Positions 10,631 to 20,700 of a stretch of 64,000 nt of DNA are shown here, one piece after another. The translations under genes and the position numbers were made by a program. Origin of the DNA: Onishia niordana. GTDB taxonomy: Bacteria; Pseudomonadota; Gammaproteobacteria; Pseudomonadales; Halomonadaceae. The first letter of the stretch is position 1. Each line of letters opens with the position of its first letter. The stretch lies in NCBI RefSeq assembly GCF_004798965.1, contig NZ_SDSD01000010.1, positions 1-64,000 on the forward strand, in the 5' to 3' direction. The notes beneath the pieces were generated by a model. The model ran no database searches and was not told where the DNA came from. It worked only from the letters and a program-made list of their open reading frames with translations.

Positions 10631-11395
10631 TTAGCGCAGCCAGATCACACTGGCCATGCGGCCGGTGACGCCGTCGTCGCGGCGGTGGGAATAGAAGCGG
10701 GGTTCGCAGGCAGTGCAGAAGTGACCGCCGCTGATATGAGCGACGCCGAGCCGCTCGAGACGCAGGCGCGCCAAGCGATAGACATCGGCCATATAGTGGC
10801 CGAGGCGATAAGGGCTTGGCTCGAAGACACTCTTGGCTTCTGGCTGCACGGCCACAAAGGCGTCATGCACCTCGGGCCCCACCTCGAACTGGGCATTGGA
10901 GATCGCCGGGCCCAGCCAGGCCATCAGCTCGCCGGGCTCGGTGCCTAGCGCCGCCACCGTGGCCTCCAGCACACCGCCGGCAAGCCCGCGCCAGCCAGCA
11001 TGCGCGATGCCGACCCGAGTGCCACGCTGATCGCAGAAAAACACCGGCAGACAGTCGGCGCTCTGCACCACACAGGCATGGCTGCCATCAAAGGCTACCG
11101 CGGCATCCGCCTGCGGCGCCCCTGGCACATACACCTGCTGCACGTTGGCACCATGTACCTGGTCGAGCCAGAGCAACGGGCGGTCGCTACCCACCTCGGC
11201 CTGCAAAAGCTCACGACAGCGCGCCACCATGGCCGGGTCATCACCGACATGCTCGGCCGTATTGAACGCCGCGAAGGGCCCCTCACTCGGCCCTGTCTCG
11301 CGGGTGGTCACCAGTGCCCGCACCGTACTCGGAGCCGGCCAATCGGGCAGCACCAGCGTGGGGCAAGGGGATAGTGTCTCAGCGGGGTCCGTCAT
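10631..11395 (-). CDS. pgeF: Peptidoglycan editing factor PgeF / YfiH multicopper-oxidase-like protein
   Basis: A 254-residue member of the YfiH/DUF152 family, described as a purine nucleoside phosphorylase/polyphenol oxidase-like enzyme. In E. coli it is tied to removing mis-incorporated amino acids from peptidoglycan precursors. The signature pieces VQSADCLPVFF and GIAHAGWRGLAGGV supply the metal-site cysteine and histidines, and LGPAISNAQFEVG follows. ATG 11395 is preferred over an upstream TTG at 11413 because AGAGGAA lies before it. It follows rluD after 27 bases and is probably cotranscribed with it. Confidence 0.9.
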   Translation of the reverse strand: MTDPAETLSPCPTLVLPDWPAPSTVRALVTTRETGPSEGPFAAFNTAEHVGDDPAMVARCRELLQAEVGSDRPLLWLDQVHGANVQQVYVPGAPQADAAVAFDGSHACVVQSADCLPVFFCDQRGTRVGIAHAGWRGLAGGVLEATVAALGTEPGELMAWLGPAISNAQFEVGPEVHDAFVAVQPEAKSVFEPSPYRLGHYMADVYRLARLRLERLGVAHISGGHFCTACEPRFYSHRRDDGVTGRMASVIWLR

Positions 11396-11422
11396 CACCG
11401 GATTCCTCTGCAAGGCATGGCC

Positions 11423-12382
11423 TCATCGCATGGTGGCATGGTCGTCGCGCAGGTAATCGAGCAGCATCAGCATATCGTCGGGCAACGCGGCGCGAAACTC
11501 GAGGCGCTGCCCGCTCTGCGGATGCACGAAGGCCAGCTTACGCGCATGCAAGGCCTGTCGCGGGAAGCCGCGCAGCAGGTCCTTGAGGTCATCATCGGCT
11601 CCCGGCGGCAGCTTCAGGCGGCCGCCGTAGAGGCTGTCGCCAATCAGCGGGAAACGCTGATGCGACATGTGCACGCGGATCTGGTGGGTGCGCCCAGTCT
11701 CGAGCTTGCAGCGCACATGGGTGTGATTGCGAAAACGCTCGGTGACCCGGTAGTGAGTGACCGCCGGCTTGCCGGATGCCGTCACCGACTGACGCTTGCG
11801 ATCCTTGGGGTGGCGCCCGATCGGCGCATCAATGCGCCCGCCGGAGGTCACGACCCCAGTAACGATGGCATCATACTCCCGCGAGACACTGCGCGCCTGA
11901 AGCTGTTCGACCAGATTCGTCTGGGCGGCGAGGGTCTTGGCGACCACCATCAGCCCGGTGGTGTCTTTATCGAGGCGATGCACGATGCCTGCCCTGGGGA
12001 CGCTGGCGAGATCCGGGCAGTGATGCAGCACTGCGTTGAGCAGCGTGCCATCAGGGTTGCCAGCCGCCGGATGCACGACCAGGCCGGCAGGCTTGTTGAT
12101 CACCAGTACGGCATCGTCTTCATGGACGATATCCAGATCGATGTCCTGGGGCTCGAAGCGCAGTTCATCTTCAACAATGGCGGTCAGCACCAGCTGCTCG
12201 CCACCGTAGACCTTGTCCTTGGGCTTGGCACGAGCGCCATCGAGGGTCAGGTCGCCCGATTTTATCCAGCCTTTCAGGCGCTCGCGGGAGAAGTCTGAGA
12301 AGACGTCGGCCGCCACCTGGTCAAGGCGCTGGCCGGCCATGGCCTCGGGAATGCGGGCGTCGCGTTGTACGGTTTCTGACAT
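11423..12382 (-). CDS. rluD: 23S rRNA pseudouridine(1911/1915/1917) synthase
   Basis: Modifies three uridines in helix 69 of 23S rRNA. The 319-residue protein has an N-terminal S4 domain (residues about 10-75, RLDQVAADVFSDFSRERLKGWI) and the RluA-type catalytic domain with HRLDKDTTGLMVVAKT, whose aspartate is the nucleophile. ETGRTHQIRVHM is the RluA family motif. ATG 12382 matches the E. coli N-terminus; a GTG at 12409 is also in frame. It heads the rluD-pgeF unit and is divergent from bamD. Confidence 0.96.
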   Translation of the reverse strand: MSETVQRDARIPEAMAGQRLDQVAADVFSDFSRERLKGWIKSGDLTLDGARAKPKDKVYGGEQLVLTAIVEDELRFEPQDIDLDIVHEDDAVLVINKPAGLVVHPAAGNPDGTLLNAVLHHCPDLASVPRAGIVHRLDKDTTGLMVVAKTLAAQTNLVEQLQARSVSREYDAIVTGVVTSGGRIDAPIGRHPKDRKRQSVTASGKPAVTHYRVTERFRNHTHVRCKLETGRTHQIRVHMSHQRFPLIGDSLYGGRLKLPPGADDDLKDLLRGFPRQALHARKLAFVHPQSGQRLEFRAALPDDMLMLLDYLRDDHATMR

Positions 12383-12528
12383 GGGGGCTGTGTGCCTTTG
12401 ACGTGGCACTCACCAGACACCAAGGCTTGGCGCTTTGCGACCTGCCCTGAGTGGTTTATCGTGAGTGCTTTATGATGAGCCGCTGCGTAATTCTACCACG
12501 GCCATTCGGGTTGTTTGAGACGAGGACC

Positions 12529-13341
12529 ATGATGCGCGTTTTCCCCCGTGGTACACGGCTGGGCGCCTATGCCCTGGCAGCCGCCCTGCTCGCCGGTTGC
12601 GCCGGCAACGATACCGTTCCCGACGAGATCGCGGAAGCCGAGCTCTATCAGCAGGCGATGACGGCGATGGAGGCTCAGAATTACACCAATGCTGTCAGCC
12701 GCCTTGAGGCGCTCGACGCTCGCTACCCCTTTGGCGAGCACGCCGAGCAAGCGCAGCTGGAGCTGATCTACGCCTACTATCAGGCCGAAAACTATGAATC
12801 TGCACGGGCTGCCGCCAGCCGCTTCATCCGCCTGCAGCCAGACCACCCCCAGGTGGACTACGCCTACTATCTGCGTGGCCTGGCGGCCTATCAAGCCGGC
12901 CGGTTCAGCCTCGAAGGCCTCAAGCTGATCGACATTTCCAAGCGCGATCTGGGCGCGACCCGCGAGTCCTACAGTGACTTCCGGGATCTCATCGAGCGCT
13001 ACCCGGACAGCGAGTACGCCCCCGACGCCGAGCAGCGTCTGGTTTATCTGCGTAACGTGCTGGCCCGCCATGAGCTGCAGGTCGCCGACTTCTATCTGCG
13101 CAAGGGCGCCTACCTGGCCGCCGTCAAACGCGGGCGCTGGGTGATCTCTCACTATCCTGAGGCACCGTCCAATGCCGACGCGCTGGCGGTGATGGTCGAA
13201 GGCTACCTGGGCTTGGGAATGACCGACCGTGCTCGTGAAGTACTCACTAGCCTGATCGAGAACGCGCCGGACCACGAGCGTCTGGACGGTCGTACCTTCC
13301 GTGGCGAACACGTCAAAGAGACGCTGCGCATGGGTGGCTAA
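12529..13341 (+). CDS. bamD: Outer membrane assembly lipoprotein BamD
   Basis: An essential lipoprotein of the BAM complex that folds beta-barrels into the outer membrane. The N-terminus MMRVFPRGTRLGAYALAAALLAGCAGND has a lipobox (LAGC) with lipidation at about Cys24. The rest of the 270 residues are TPR-like helices (AMTAMEAQNYTNAVSRLEALDARYPFGEHAEQAQLELIYAYYQ). Two adjacent ATGs at 12529 and 12532 both fit. Divergent rluD/bamD is the standard gammaproteobacterial arrangement. A 14-bp tandem duplication (12448-12475) lies in the shared promoter region. Confidence 0.95.
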   Translation: MMRVFPRGTRLGAYALAAALLAGCAGNDTVPDEIAEAELYQQAMTAMEAQNYTNAVSRLEALDARYPFGEHAEQAQLELIYAYYQAENYESARAAASRFIRLQPDHPQVDYAYYLRGLAAYQAGRFSLEGLKLIDISKRDLGATRESYSDFRDLIERYPDSEYAPDAEQRLVYLRNVLARHELQVADFYLRKGAYLAAVKRGRWVISHYPEAPSNADALAVMVEGYLGLGMTDRAREVLTSLIENAPDHERLDGRTFRGEHVKETLRMGG

Positions 13342-13405
13342 CCCTTCATCACCCGCCTGACTTGCGCTCACACACGATGGCATAAACGCTCGTCAACGTG
13401 ACACG

Positions 13406-13441
13406 AAAACGCCCCGCCGGCAGAGCCGACGGGGCGTTTTT
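13406..13441. terminator. Terminator between bamD and nadE
   Basis: AAAACGCCCCGCCGGC and GCCGACGGGGCGTTTTT form a long stem with A- and T-tracts on both sides, between convergent bamD and nadE. Confidence 0.92.
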
Positions 13442-13504
13442 ATCGACGAGCCTCGGCTTCGAGCGCTACAACACAAGTACGCGTTGCCCGGACGACCATC
13501 AACA

Positions 13505-15136
13505 CTAGTCGCCCGGCTGCCAGCCATTGACGATCGGATAGCGACGGTCACGACCGAAACCACGCGGCGTGACACGCACGCCCACCGGCGCCTGACGGCG
13601 CTTGTATTCGCAACGATCGACCAGCTTGACCACCTGATAGACGTCATCGCGCGCATAACCTGCCTCGATGATCGCCTCGGCACTCATGTCACCCTCGATA
13701 TAGCGCGCCAGGATAGCGTCCAGGGTGTCGTAACCCGGCAGCGAGTCGCTGTCCTGCTGATCCGGCGCCAGCTCGGCTGACGGCGGCCGCTCGATCACCC
13801 GCTCAGGAATCGCCGGCTCCTGAGCGTTGCGCCAACGCGCCAGGCGGTAGACCCAGGTCTTGTAGACGTCTTTCAGGGCGTTGTAACCGCCGACCATGTC
13901 GCCGTAGAGCGTGGCGTAGCCGACCGCCATCTCGCTCTTGTTGCCGGTGGTCAGCACCATCAGGCCTTTCTTGTTGGAGATCGCCATCAGCAGCACACCA
14001 CGACAGCGCGACTGCAGGTTCTCTTCGGTGGTATCGCGCTCGGTGCCGGCGAAACTCTCCTGCAGTGTCTCCATGAAGCTTTCGACCATCGGCGCAATGG
14101 GCATCACTTCATAGCTGACGCCAAGCAGCTTGGCCTGTTCGGCGGCATCGGCCTTGGAGATATCCGCCGTGTAGTGATACGGCATCATCACCGCATGAAC
14201 TCGCTCTGGGCCAAGGGCATCCACTGCGATGGCAAGCGTCAGCGCCGAGTCGATGCCACCCGACAGGCCGATTACCACGCCCTTGAATCCGCTCTTGTTG
14301 ACGTAATCACGGACACCGGTCACCAGCGCGCAATAGAGATTTTCTTCGGGGTCGGGCAGCGGCTCGCATTCACCCTCCTGCGGTACCCAGTGCGTCTGCT
14401 CACGCAGAAACTGCACCGGCATCAGCCCCACCGCCCAGTGGGGCGCCTGAACCTTCAGCTGACCCTCAGCACCGAAGCAGGCCGAGCCGCCGTCGAACAC
14501 CAGTTCATCCTGGCCGCCCACCTGGTTCACATACACCAGCGGGCGCTGAGCCTCGGCGGCACGCTCACTCAGCAGTTCAAGGCGTTCAGCGGGCTTGTCC
14601 TTATGGTAGGGCGAGGAATTGATGGTAACCAGAATCTCTGCACCCGCCTCGCATGCCTGGCGCACCGGCTCGGTCTTCCAGACATCCTCGCAGATAAGGA
14701 TGCCGAGCTTCGCCCCCTGATGCTCAATGACCAGCGGCGTTGTGCCGGGGCTGAAGTAGCGCTGCTCATCGAACACCAGATAGTTGGGCAGTGCTTGCTT
14801 GGCATACTCATCGAGCCATACGCCGTTATACAGCAGCCCTGCGAGGTTATAGGTGTGTCCCTCGCGGCGTCCGGGGTAACCAATAATCACCAGCACATCA
14901 CCGGCGACTTTGGCCGCCATGTGTGCGCGGGCTTCTCGCAGGCGCGTCTCCATGGAAGGGCGCAGCAGCAGATCCTCCGGCGGATAGCCGGTCAAAAACA
15001 GTTCGGGGAATACCACGATATCCGCGCCGTGCTCGATGCGCGCTTCGCGCACGGCTTCAATGGCGCGCTCGGCATTGCCGGGAATATCGCCGACCAAAGG
15101 GTCGAATTGGGCCATCACCAGCGTCAAGTCTTGCAT
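13505..15136 (-). CDS. nadE: Glutamine-dependent NAD+ synthase
   Basis: Amidates nicotinate adenine dinucleotide to NAD+ with ammonia drawn from glutamine. The 543-residue protein is a fusion. The N-terminal nitrilase domain (about 1-260) has FPELFLTGYPPEDLL with the glutamate and LICEDVW with the nucleophilic cysteine. The C-terminal ATP-pyrophosphatase domain has the P-loop LSGGIDSALTL near 290. ATG 15136 (MQDLTLVMAQFDPLVGD) fits the family. It occupies the place between bamD and thiO where Pseudomonas carries the pilSR two-component genes. Confidence 0.95.
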   Translation of the reverse strand: MQDLTLVMAQFDPLVGDIPGNAERAIEAVREARIEHGADIVVFPELFLTGYPPEDLLLRPSMETRLREARAHMAAKVAGDVLVIIGYPGRREGHTYNLAGLLYNGVWLDEYAKQALPNYLVFDEQRYFSPGTTPLVIEHQGAKLGILICEDVWKTEPVRQACEAGAEILVTINSSPYHKDKPAERLELLSERAAEAQRPLVYVNQVGGQDELVFDGGSACFGAEGQLKVQAPHWAVGLMPVQFLREQTHWVPQEGECEPLPDPEENLYCALVTGVRDYVNKSGFKGVVIGLSGGIDSALTLAIAVDALGPERVHAVMMPYHYTADISKADAAEQAKLLGVSYEVMPIAPMVESFMETLQESFAGTERDTTEENLQSRCRGVLLMAISNKKGLMVLTTGNKSEMAVGYATLYGDMVGGYNALKDVYKTWVYRLARWRNAQEPAIPERVIERPPSAELAPDQQDSDSLPGYDTLDAILARYIEGDMSAEAIIEAGYARDDVYQVVKLVDRCEYKRRQAPVGVRVTPRGFGRDRRYPIVNGWQPGD

Positions 15137-15246
15137 GGTCGGGGAAATCTCTCGAAACTCTCGGATAACCGCATTGTCCCGCATGGCCGCCCGAGTAGCA
15201 AAACACGAAGCCTTCTCACGCGGCCCAACCTGGGAGTCATAAAAGG

Positions 15247-15510
15247 ATGAACCTGTTGATCATTCGCCTGATCATTTTCGCTGTGGTGTTCTGGGCCGGC
15301 TTAAAGCTCTACCGCATGTACCGCGACTGGAAGCTCGAACGCGAGGAATGGCAGCGTACTGAAGGGCGCCAGGATGGCGGTCATATGGTGCGTTGCATCT
15401 ATTGCCAGGTGCACTTGCCAGAAGACGAGGCCCTACGCGAGCAGGGCCAATGGTTCTGCGGCACGCCCCACCGCGATAAGTACCTCGCCGAGCAGCAGCC
15501 CTCCGAATAA
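15247..15510 (+). CDS. PP0621-family small membrane-anchored zinc-ribbon-like protein
   Basis: An 87-residue protein with one N-terminal membrane helix (residues 3-22), a basic linker and a small domain with CIYCQVHLPEDEALREQGQWFCGTPHRDKYL. The CxxC...C/H arrangement suggests a metal-binding knuckle. It matches the PP0621 family, found beside type IV pilus genes in pseudomonads; its function is unknown to me. It stands alone on the plus strand, divergent from nadE and convergent with thiO. Confidence 0.8.
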   Translation: MNLLIIRLIIFAVVFWAGLKLYRMYRDWKLEREEWQRTEGRQDGGHMVRCIYCQVHLPEDEALREQGQWFCGTPHRDKYLAEQQPSE

Positions 15511-15541
15511 AGGGCTATGACGGTTGAAGGGCGATCATCAC

Positions 15542-15572
15542 GGGAGGGCTCTTTTCACCCAGGAGCCCTCCC
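15542..15572. terminator. Hairpin between the PP0621-family gene and thiO
   Basis: Perfect 10-bp inverted repeat GGGAGGGCTC / GAGCCCTCCC with an 11-nt loop, between convergent genes. The T-tract is weak on both strands. Confidence 0.5.
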
Positions 15573-15607
15573 CTTAACTCTTTTCCTTTCCACCACGCGC
15601 CCGCTTC

Positions 15608-16708
15608 CTATTCGCCAAGGCGGCCTTCCAACCGGTACGGGGCCGGGTCGAGGATAGGCTCGCGGCCCAACAGCTCATCGACCAACAAGCGCGAAGAGGC
15701 CGGTGCCAATACCAAGCCGTTGCGATAGTGGCCGGCATTGACCCACAGGTTTTCAACGCCCGGCACCGCACCGGTGAATGGAATGCCTTCCGGCGAGCCG
15801 GGGCGCAACCCGGCCCAATGATGCTCTACCTCACAGTCAACCAGTGCCGGCACGATCTGGGTGGCACTCTGCCACAAGGATTCGCGCGCCTCCTGGGTAG
15901 TGGCCTTGTCGAAGCCCGCCTCTTCGAGGGTCGACCCCGCCAGCACGCGACCATCGCCGCGGGGAATCACATAACGTCCGTCCATCAGCACTACCCGCTG
16001 GACAAGCCCGGGGGGCGCCTTGAAGAGAATCATCTGCCCCTTCACCGGACGCACCGGTAGCGTCACCTCGACGCTCTCCAATAGTTGAGCCGCCCAGGCA
16101 CCGCCGCAGACGATCACCCGCTGCGCCGTCACAAGCTCCTCTTGCGTCCGAGCACCGACCACCGCGCCACTGGCGTCACGCTCAAGGCTGATGACTGCTT
16201 CATGCTCACGCAGCGTGACCGTCGGCATCGCCGCCAGTCTCGCCCGCAGCGCGCTGCCCAGGCGAGGGTTGCGAATACTGCCCAGTGTCGGCATCCACAG
16301 CGCCTGCTCGCAGCCGGGGGCGGCTGCCGGCTCCTTGGCATAGATCACCTCAGGCCCCACCCTCTCGAGCGGCTTTCCCGCCTCCCGGGCCCAGCCAAGT
16401 GCCTGCTCCTCATCTTCAACCCGCAGGTACAGGAGTCCCTTCTGGCGATACTCCGGGTCGATGCCGGTCTCCTCCAGAAGCCGCAAGCTGAGCTCCGGAT
16501 AGAAGCCCTCGGACCAGCGCGACAAGCGCGACACCGGCGCGGCATGGCGCCAAGGATAAAGCGGCGAGACGATACCGCCCCCCGCCCAGGACGCCTCGCG
16601 GCCACACTCACCGCGCTCTACAAGGGTTACCGACTGGCCGGCATCAGCCAATTGCAGCGCCGTCATCATGCCGATGACGCCACCACCGATAATCAGGAAA
16701 TCACTCAC
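15608..16708 (-). CDS. thiO: Glycine oxidase ThiO-type FAD-dependent amino acid oxidase
   Basis: A 366-residue DAAO-fold flavoenzyme. The N-terminal dinucleotide motif IIGGGVIGMMTALQLADAG and VERGECGREASWAGGGI bind FAD. GSTLEEAGFDK and the C-terminal HYRNGLVLAP are typical of ThiO. The family oxidises glycine to iminoacetate for the thiamine thiazole. No other thi gene is near; as in Pseudomonas, thiO sits beside the minor pilin cluster. The C-terminus (DPAPYRLEGRLGE) is normal. Glycine rather than another amino acid as substrate is inferred from family and synteny. Confidence 0.85.
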   Translation of the reverse strand: MSDFLIIGGGVIGMMTALQLADAGQSVTLVERGECGREASWAGGGIVSPLYPWRHAAPVSRLSRWSEGFYPELSLRLLEETGIDPEYRQKGLLYLRVEDEEQALGWAREAGKPLERVGPEVIYAKEPAAAPGCEQALWMPTLGSIRNPRLGSALRARLAAMPTVTLREHEAVISLERDASGAVVGARTQEELVTAQRVIVCGGAWAAQLLESVEVTLPVRPVKGQMILFKAPPGLVQRVVLMDGRYVIPRGDGRVLAGSTLEEAGFDKATTQEARESLWQSATQIVPALVDCEVEHHWAGLRPGSPEGIPFTGAVPGVENLWVNAGHYRNGLVLAPASSRLLVDELLGREPILDPAPYRLEGRLGE

Positions 16709-16830
16709 AATAAAATACGCTCTGGCTTACGACAGGTTTGGCTAGGGTAAAGGATTGTAGGAAGGGGTAAAGGAGTGCTCATCACGCAGTAGGCCATGAC
16801 ATATCTAACTCTCCAAGGAAGGAGGCGGAC

Positions 16831-17355
16831 ATGCACAGAAGAGAGGGTTCCCAACTGCATTTTTCAAGAGCTGGCTTCACCCTGATAGAGCTGCTGGTGA
16901 CCCTTGCCGTGCTGACGATAATGCTTACCTGGGGCGTACCTAACTTCCAGCGACTCATGGAGCAGCTCTCGATTGATACTGGCATCAGTCGCCTGCAGCG
17001 AGCGATTGCGCTAACCAGAAACACCGCCATAAGCCAGCAGCGAAGGTTAACGCTCTGCCCCAGCGCTAATAACAAGCAGTGCAGCCCCAACTGGGATCTG
17101 CCATTACTGATACTTGTGGGCAATGTGGATGGGGATGCACTCGAAGGTGCTGAAGTACTGAAGGTAATTGCTGGCGGCGATCTTGAGCGCGTTAACTTCC
17201 GCAATGGCTATCGCTGGCTACGCATCGGCTCGAGTGGCTGGCCTCGAGGATACAACGGCACATTCACGCTATGTGGCCAGAAAGCCTCCGCAACACTCGT
17301 AATGAGCGCTACCGGGCGCCTTAGAGTCGGCCCGCCAGGAGACTGCAGCAGCTAG
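16831..17355 (+). CDS. fimT: Type IV pilus minor pilin, FimT/GspH family
   Basis: A 174-residue prepilin-like protein. The cleavage motif [20 protein letters not shown] places the PilD site after Gly15, with the conserved Glu at mature position 5. The GspH domain follows ([19 protein letters not shown]). Cysteines near residues 75, 84 and 148 may form disulfides. A strong RBS (GGAAGGAGG) precedes the ATG. It is on the plus strand, facing pilE, and the two stop codons share one CTAG. I call it fimT because it is the copy next to thiO; the second GspH-type gene at the other end of the block is called fimU. Confidence 0.8.
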   Translation: MHRREGSQLHFSRAGFTLIELLVTLAVLTIMLTWGVPNFQRLMEQLSIDTGISRLQRAIALTRNTAISQQRRLTLCPSANNKQCSPNWDLPLLILVGNVDGDALEGAEVLKVIAGGDLERVNFRNGYRWLRIGSSGWPRGYNGTFTLCGQKASATLVMSATGRLRVGPPGDCSS

Positions 17356-17777
17356 AAGCACTGGGCAACAGTCCCAGACTTCGAAGAAATAGACGTTTGT
17401 CCTGTCTGATCGAGTGACAGCGTGCCACATTCCGCATCAGGCGCCTGCGGTCCTTTCGGGGTCGCCTCAATCTCAAACGTCTGCGCCGTGGGCTCCTTGT
17501 CGGCGAAAGCAAGCGTGTAGCGATTGGCATTATCCAACTCACTGACGCACTCAGCACTCGGCAACGGCTGTGTATCGTTCCTGTAGCTAAAGGTCTCTGT
17601 GTAACGGCGCTCCATGCCCTGAGCCAACTCACTGAGACAGGCTGCTGCCCGGGTTCGCCATGTATCGGTTACGTACCTCTGATAAGAGGGATACGCGATA
17701 CTGGCCAGGATGGCGATGATCGCGACCGCAATCATCAGCTCGATCAACGTAAAACCGCGCTGCCGACCACTGTGCAT
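17352..17777 (-). CDS. pilE: Type IV pilus minor pilin PilE
   Basis: A 141-residue pilin with [30 protein letters not shown]: a short leader, the N-methyl Phe site, Glu5 and the hydrophobic helix. The globular part has [14 protein letters not shown] and a C-terminal cysteine pair closing the D-region ([11 protein letters not shown]...GTVAQCF). It is the last gene of the fimU-pilVWXY1-pilE unit, 9 bases after pilY1. In Pseudomonas PilE is a minor pilin of the priming complex rather than the major subunit. Confidence 0.9.
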   Translation of the reverse strand: MHSGRQRGFTLIELMIAVAIIAILASIAYPSYQRYVTDTWRTRAAACLSELAQGMERRYTETFSYRNDTQPLPSAECVSELDNANRYTLAFADKEPTAQTFEIEATPKGPQAPDAECGTLSLDQTGQTSISSKSGTVAQCF

Positions 17778-17786
17778 ATATAGCTC

Positions 17787-20700
17787 CTAGGGTTCAAAAA
17801 TCTGACGCCACGACTGACGACCGGATGCCGCACCCGAGACGCCAGTGCGCTGCGTGCCGCCAACACTACCTATGGTGCCCGCCAGAACGCCTTGGCCGGT
17901 TTCTGGATCACGCACAACGACTTGAGACTCCCCGTTACCCAACTTGATGCCCGTCACGACCTTCTTCGGGTCGCCATTGGCATCAGCGAGATTGTCGCCA
18001 CTGTCGACCTTGCCATCACCGTTAGTATCGAAGAAGGCTGTGGTGCCACTCCCACCGGTTTCGAGACGTAAACTGTAAACATAACCGTCGACCCCGGCAG
18101 TACATTGGCCAAACAAAGGTCTTAGCGTCGAAAATAGCGCACGCTTATGATAGATACCCGCCGGCAATGTCGGCTGGGAGACCAGCCTCTCTCCGGCTGG
18201 CAGGTCGATGTACCAGCCCTGCTGAGTCGATCCGACAAGATTATTACTGCCGGTACGTACCTCTTGCCCGTCACTTGTCTTGTCGATAGAGAGAATTTGG
18301 GGAGCCAGGGTCGGGGTGGGGGCGCTGGCGCTAACCGCTGTAAGATTCTCATCACTTCTATCCAGTAATCCGTAAAGACGCTGTATGTTTGTATCATTGC
18401 GATCGTCAACGAACTGGAAACTGCCCGTACCAAACAACACGACCAATGCTCCAGAATCACCAGGTTTGAACTCTAGCTGCGCAGGAGCGGTAATGGGCTG
18501 ACTGGCTTGGCCCTCCAGAAGTCTTTGCGGACTACTCGACAAATCGGATAAATCAAAGCGCCACATATTCCCCTGCAGATCACCTGCATAGGCATATTGG
18601 CTCAAGCCATTGTAAGCAGGCCAGCGCGTAGCAGTAGGCGGCGCCAGTCCATTAGGGCTGTCAGCCCCTCCGACGCCAGTATCCAAGCGCTTTAGCACCT
18701 CGCCAGTTTGCAAATCGACGGCGAACATTACCGCCTGCTGGGCCTCGCTGTTATAGCCATTGCCAAACAGCGCCACCCAGCGGGGCTTCCCTTTATAGCT
18801 AATCTGGGAGATTGAAGGTTGAGTCACCCCCTCACCAAGCGCCGCGTCAGAGAACTCCCACAGCACGTCATCCGCACTCATGTTTTCAGGGTCGGACACA
18901 TCAAGCGCGAATACGGTGCGCCCACCGGCACCCATCGTGCCCACCACAACCGCATCCGGACCACCTTCTATATCAACGTTGCGTGCGACCGGTGAGCCAT
19001 CGACAAAGTATCGGTGAGTGTAATCGGGGTTCATCAGTGACTCTAGCGGCGCCTTATTTCCTCGCCGGTTGTTGACTAACTCGCCGGGAAGGTACGCGAA
19101 AAGTTCTTTCCCTGTCTCGGCGGAAAAACCGTGCAACATGCCATCGTTGGCACCGACGAAAACCATTCCAGCGCGATCGCTACCATCTGGAGGCGTCAGC
19201 AGGAAGGGGGCGCTGTTAACGATATCCCCAAGTAGGTTGGGCGCTTCTTGACCGTCGGGGATACGGCCGCGCAAGCCATCGACCGACTCGCCTTTCAGCC
19301 AGCGGATTTGGTCTGCGCTAAGATCGCTGCTGACGGTACTCAGCGTTTGACCACTTTCGCCCTTCCAGGTCAGAAGCAGACGGTCGCCCGGTGACTGTTC
19401 GCGCAACCTGAGCTCGGCATCCCACTCAAGGTCACGCGCACCACCGGGGAGTAACTGATAGCCCTTGAGCTCACCCGACCAATCGGTGCTGCGAAACCCG
19501 GCTGAGAAGAGCTGTGTATCAGGCCCAATGGTGTCACTACTGACTGCCACGGGCACGACGGAAGCCTCCTGTCGAGACACGATCGTCCCCAGCACGGTAT
19601 TCAATCCCTCGACAAAAGCCTGAGGGTTGGAGGCATTGAAGAAACCACCATGGCCGTTAATTGACGCATGCAGCAGGTCATCCAGGCGTGCCCGGTTTGC
19701 CGTATCCGAATCACGGCTGTTGAAATCACTGGCACTTGGCCAATCAACGCTCGCTCCGCTTTTAACCGCCTGCCAAGCGCTATCCGGGTCAATAGATCCC
19801 GCCACACCGAACCCTACCCCAAAGGTGGTCATATGCTGCCAGAAAGCAGGATCCTGGGCGTTGACAGGTACATCATTGGCAAGCTCATTTCTCTTATCCC
19901 CCCTAAGGTCTCTTTTCCAATAGTGCATCGCCACGTCGGCAAGCGTTGATGACACATCATCGGCATAGGGAGCTGTGGCAGGATATCTGTACGTTTGGCC
20001 GTCAGGCCCTTCAACAGAGGGGCCTTGTGTACCATCGGCATTATTAATACCCGGGGGGTTATTACCACTCCAGTAGCCATCAGACATCAGTAGCGAATAG
20101 TTCGCTCGACAGGACTGGAAATCACGGGACTGGTCCGAACTGGGATCATCACGCCAAGGCTCATCATGATTTTCGAAGTAGCTGCCGCTACGCTGAAGCC
20201 CTCGGCGAAGAGGTGTTCCCTCGGCGGGAACTTCATGGGTATAGAGTTCATCGAAAAAGCCACTACGTCCTTCTCCCTTAAAGACACGTACGCCTTTCGA
20301 AACATCACCCTGAATGACGTTGCCGTTGCTATTGATGGTGTCAAAACCGACTCGTATCGTTTCACCCAGTTGTGAGAATGCCTCGCCGATGCCTGCCCGA
20401 GCCGCCAGGGTTCTCGAACGATAGTAGCTATACCAGTTGGCGAAATTCTGCATTTCTTCGTCATAGGTACAGCTCGGTATATTGGCTGAAGCATTGGCAC
20501 AATCGCTGCGATTTTCGCGACCTTCTCCGTCAAAAGACCCACGTCCGGAGCGAATTTCCACCCGGCGATAGTTTTCAATATCACCATAGCCACCACCCGT
20601 GTAGGTATAATAAGTCGCCGGGTAGAAGGTCACTTCAGCATCCTGGTAATAGCAGCCAAACCATCTACAGACAACCTCTCTACCCGGAGTCGTTTCACAG

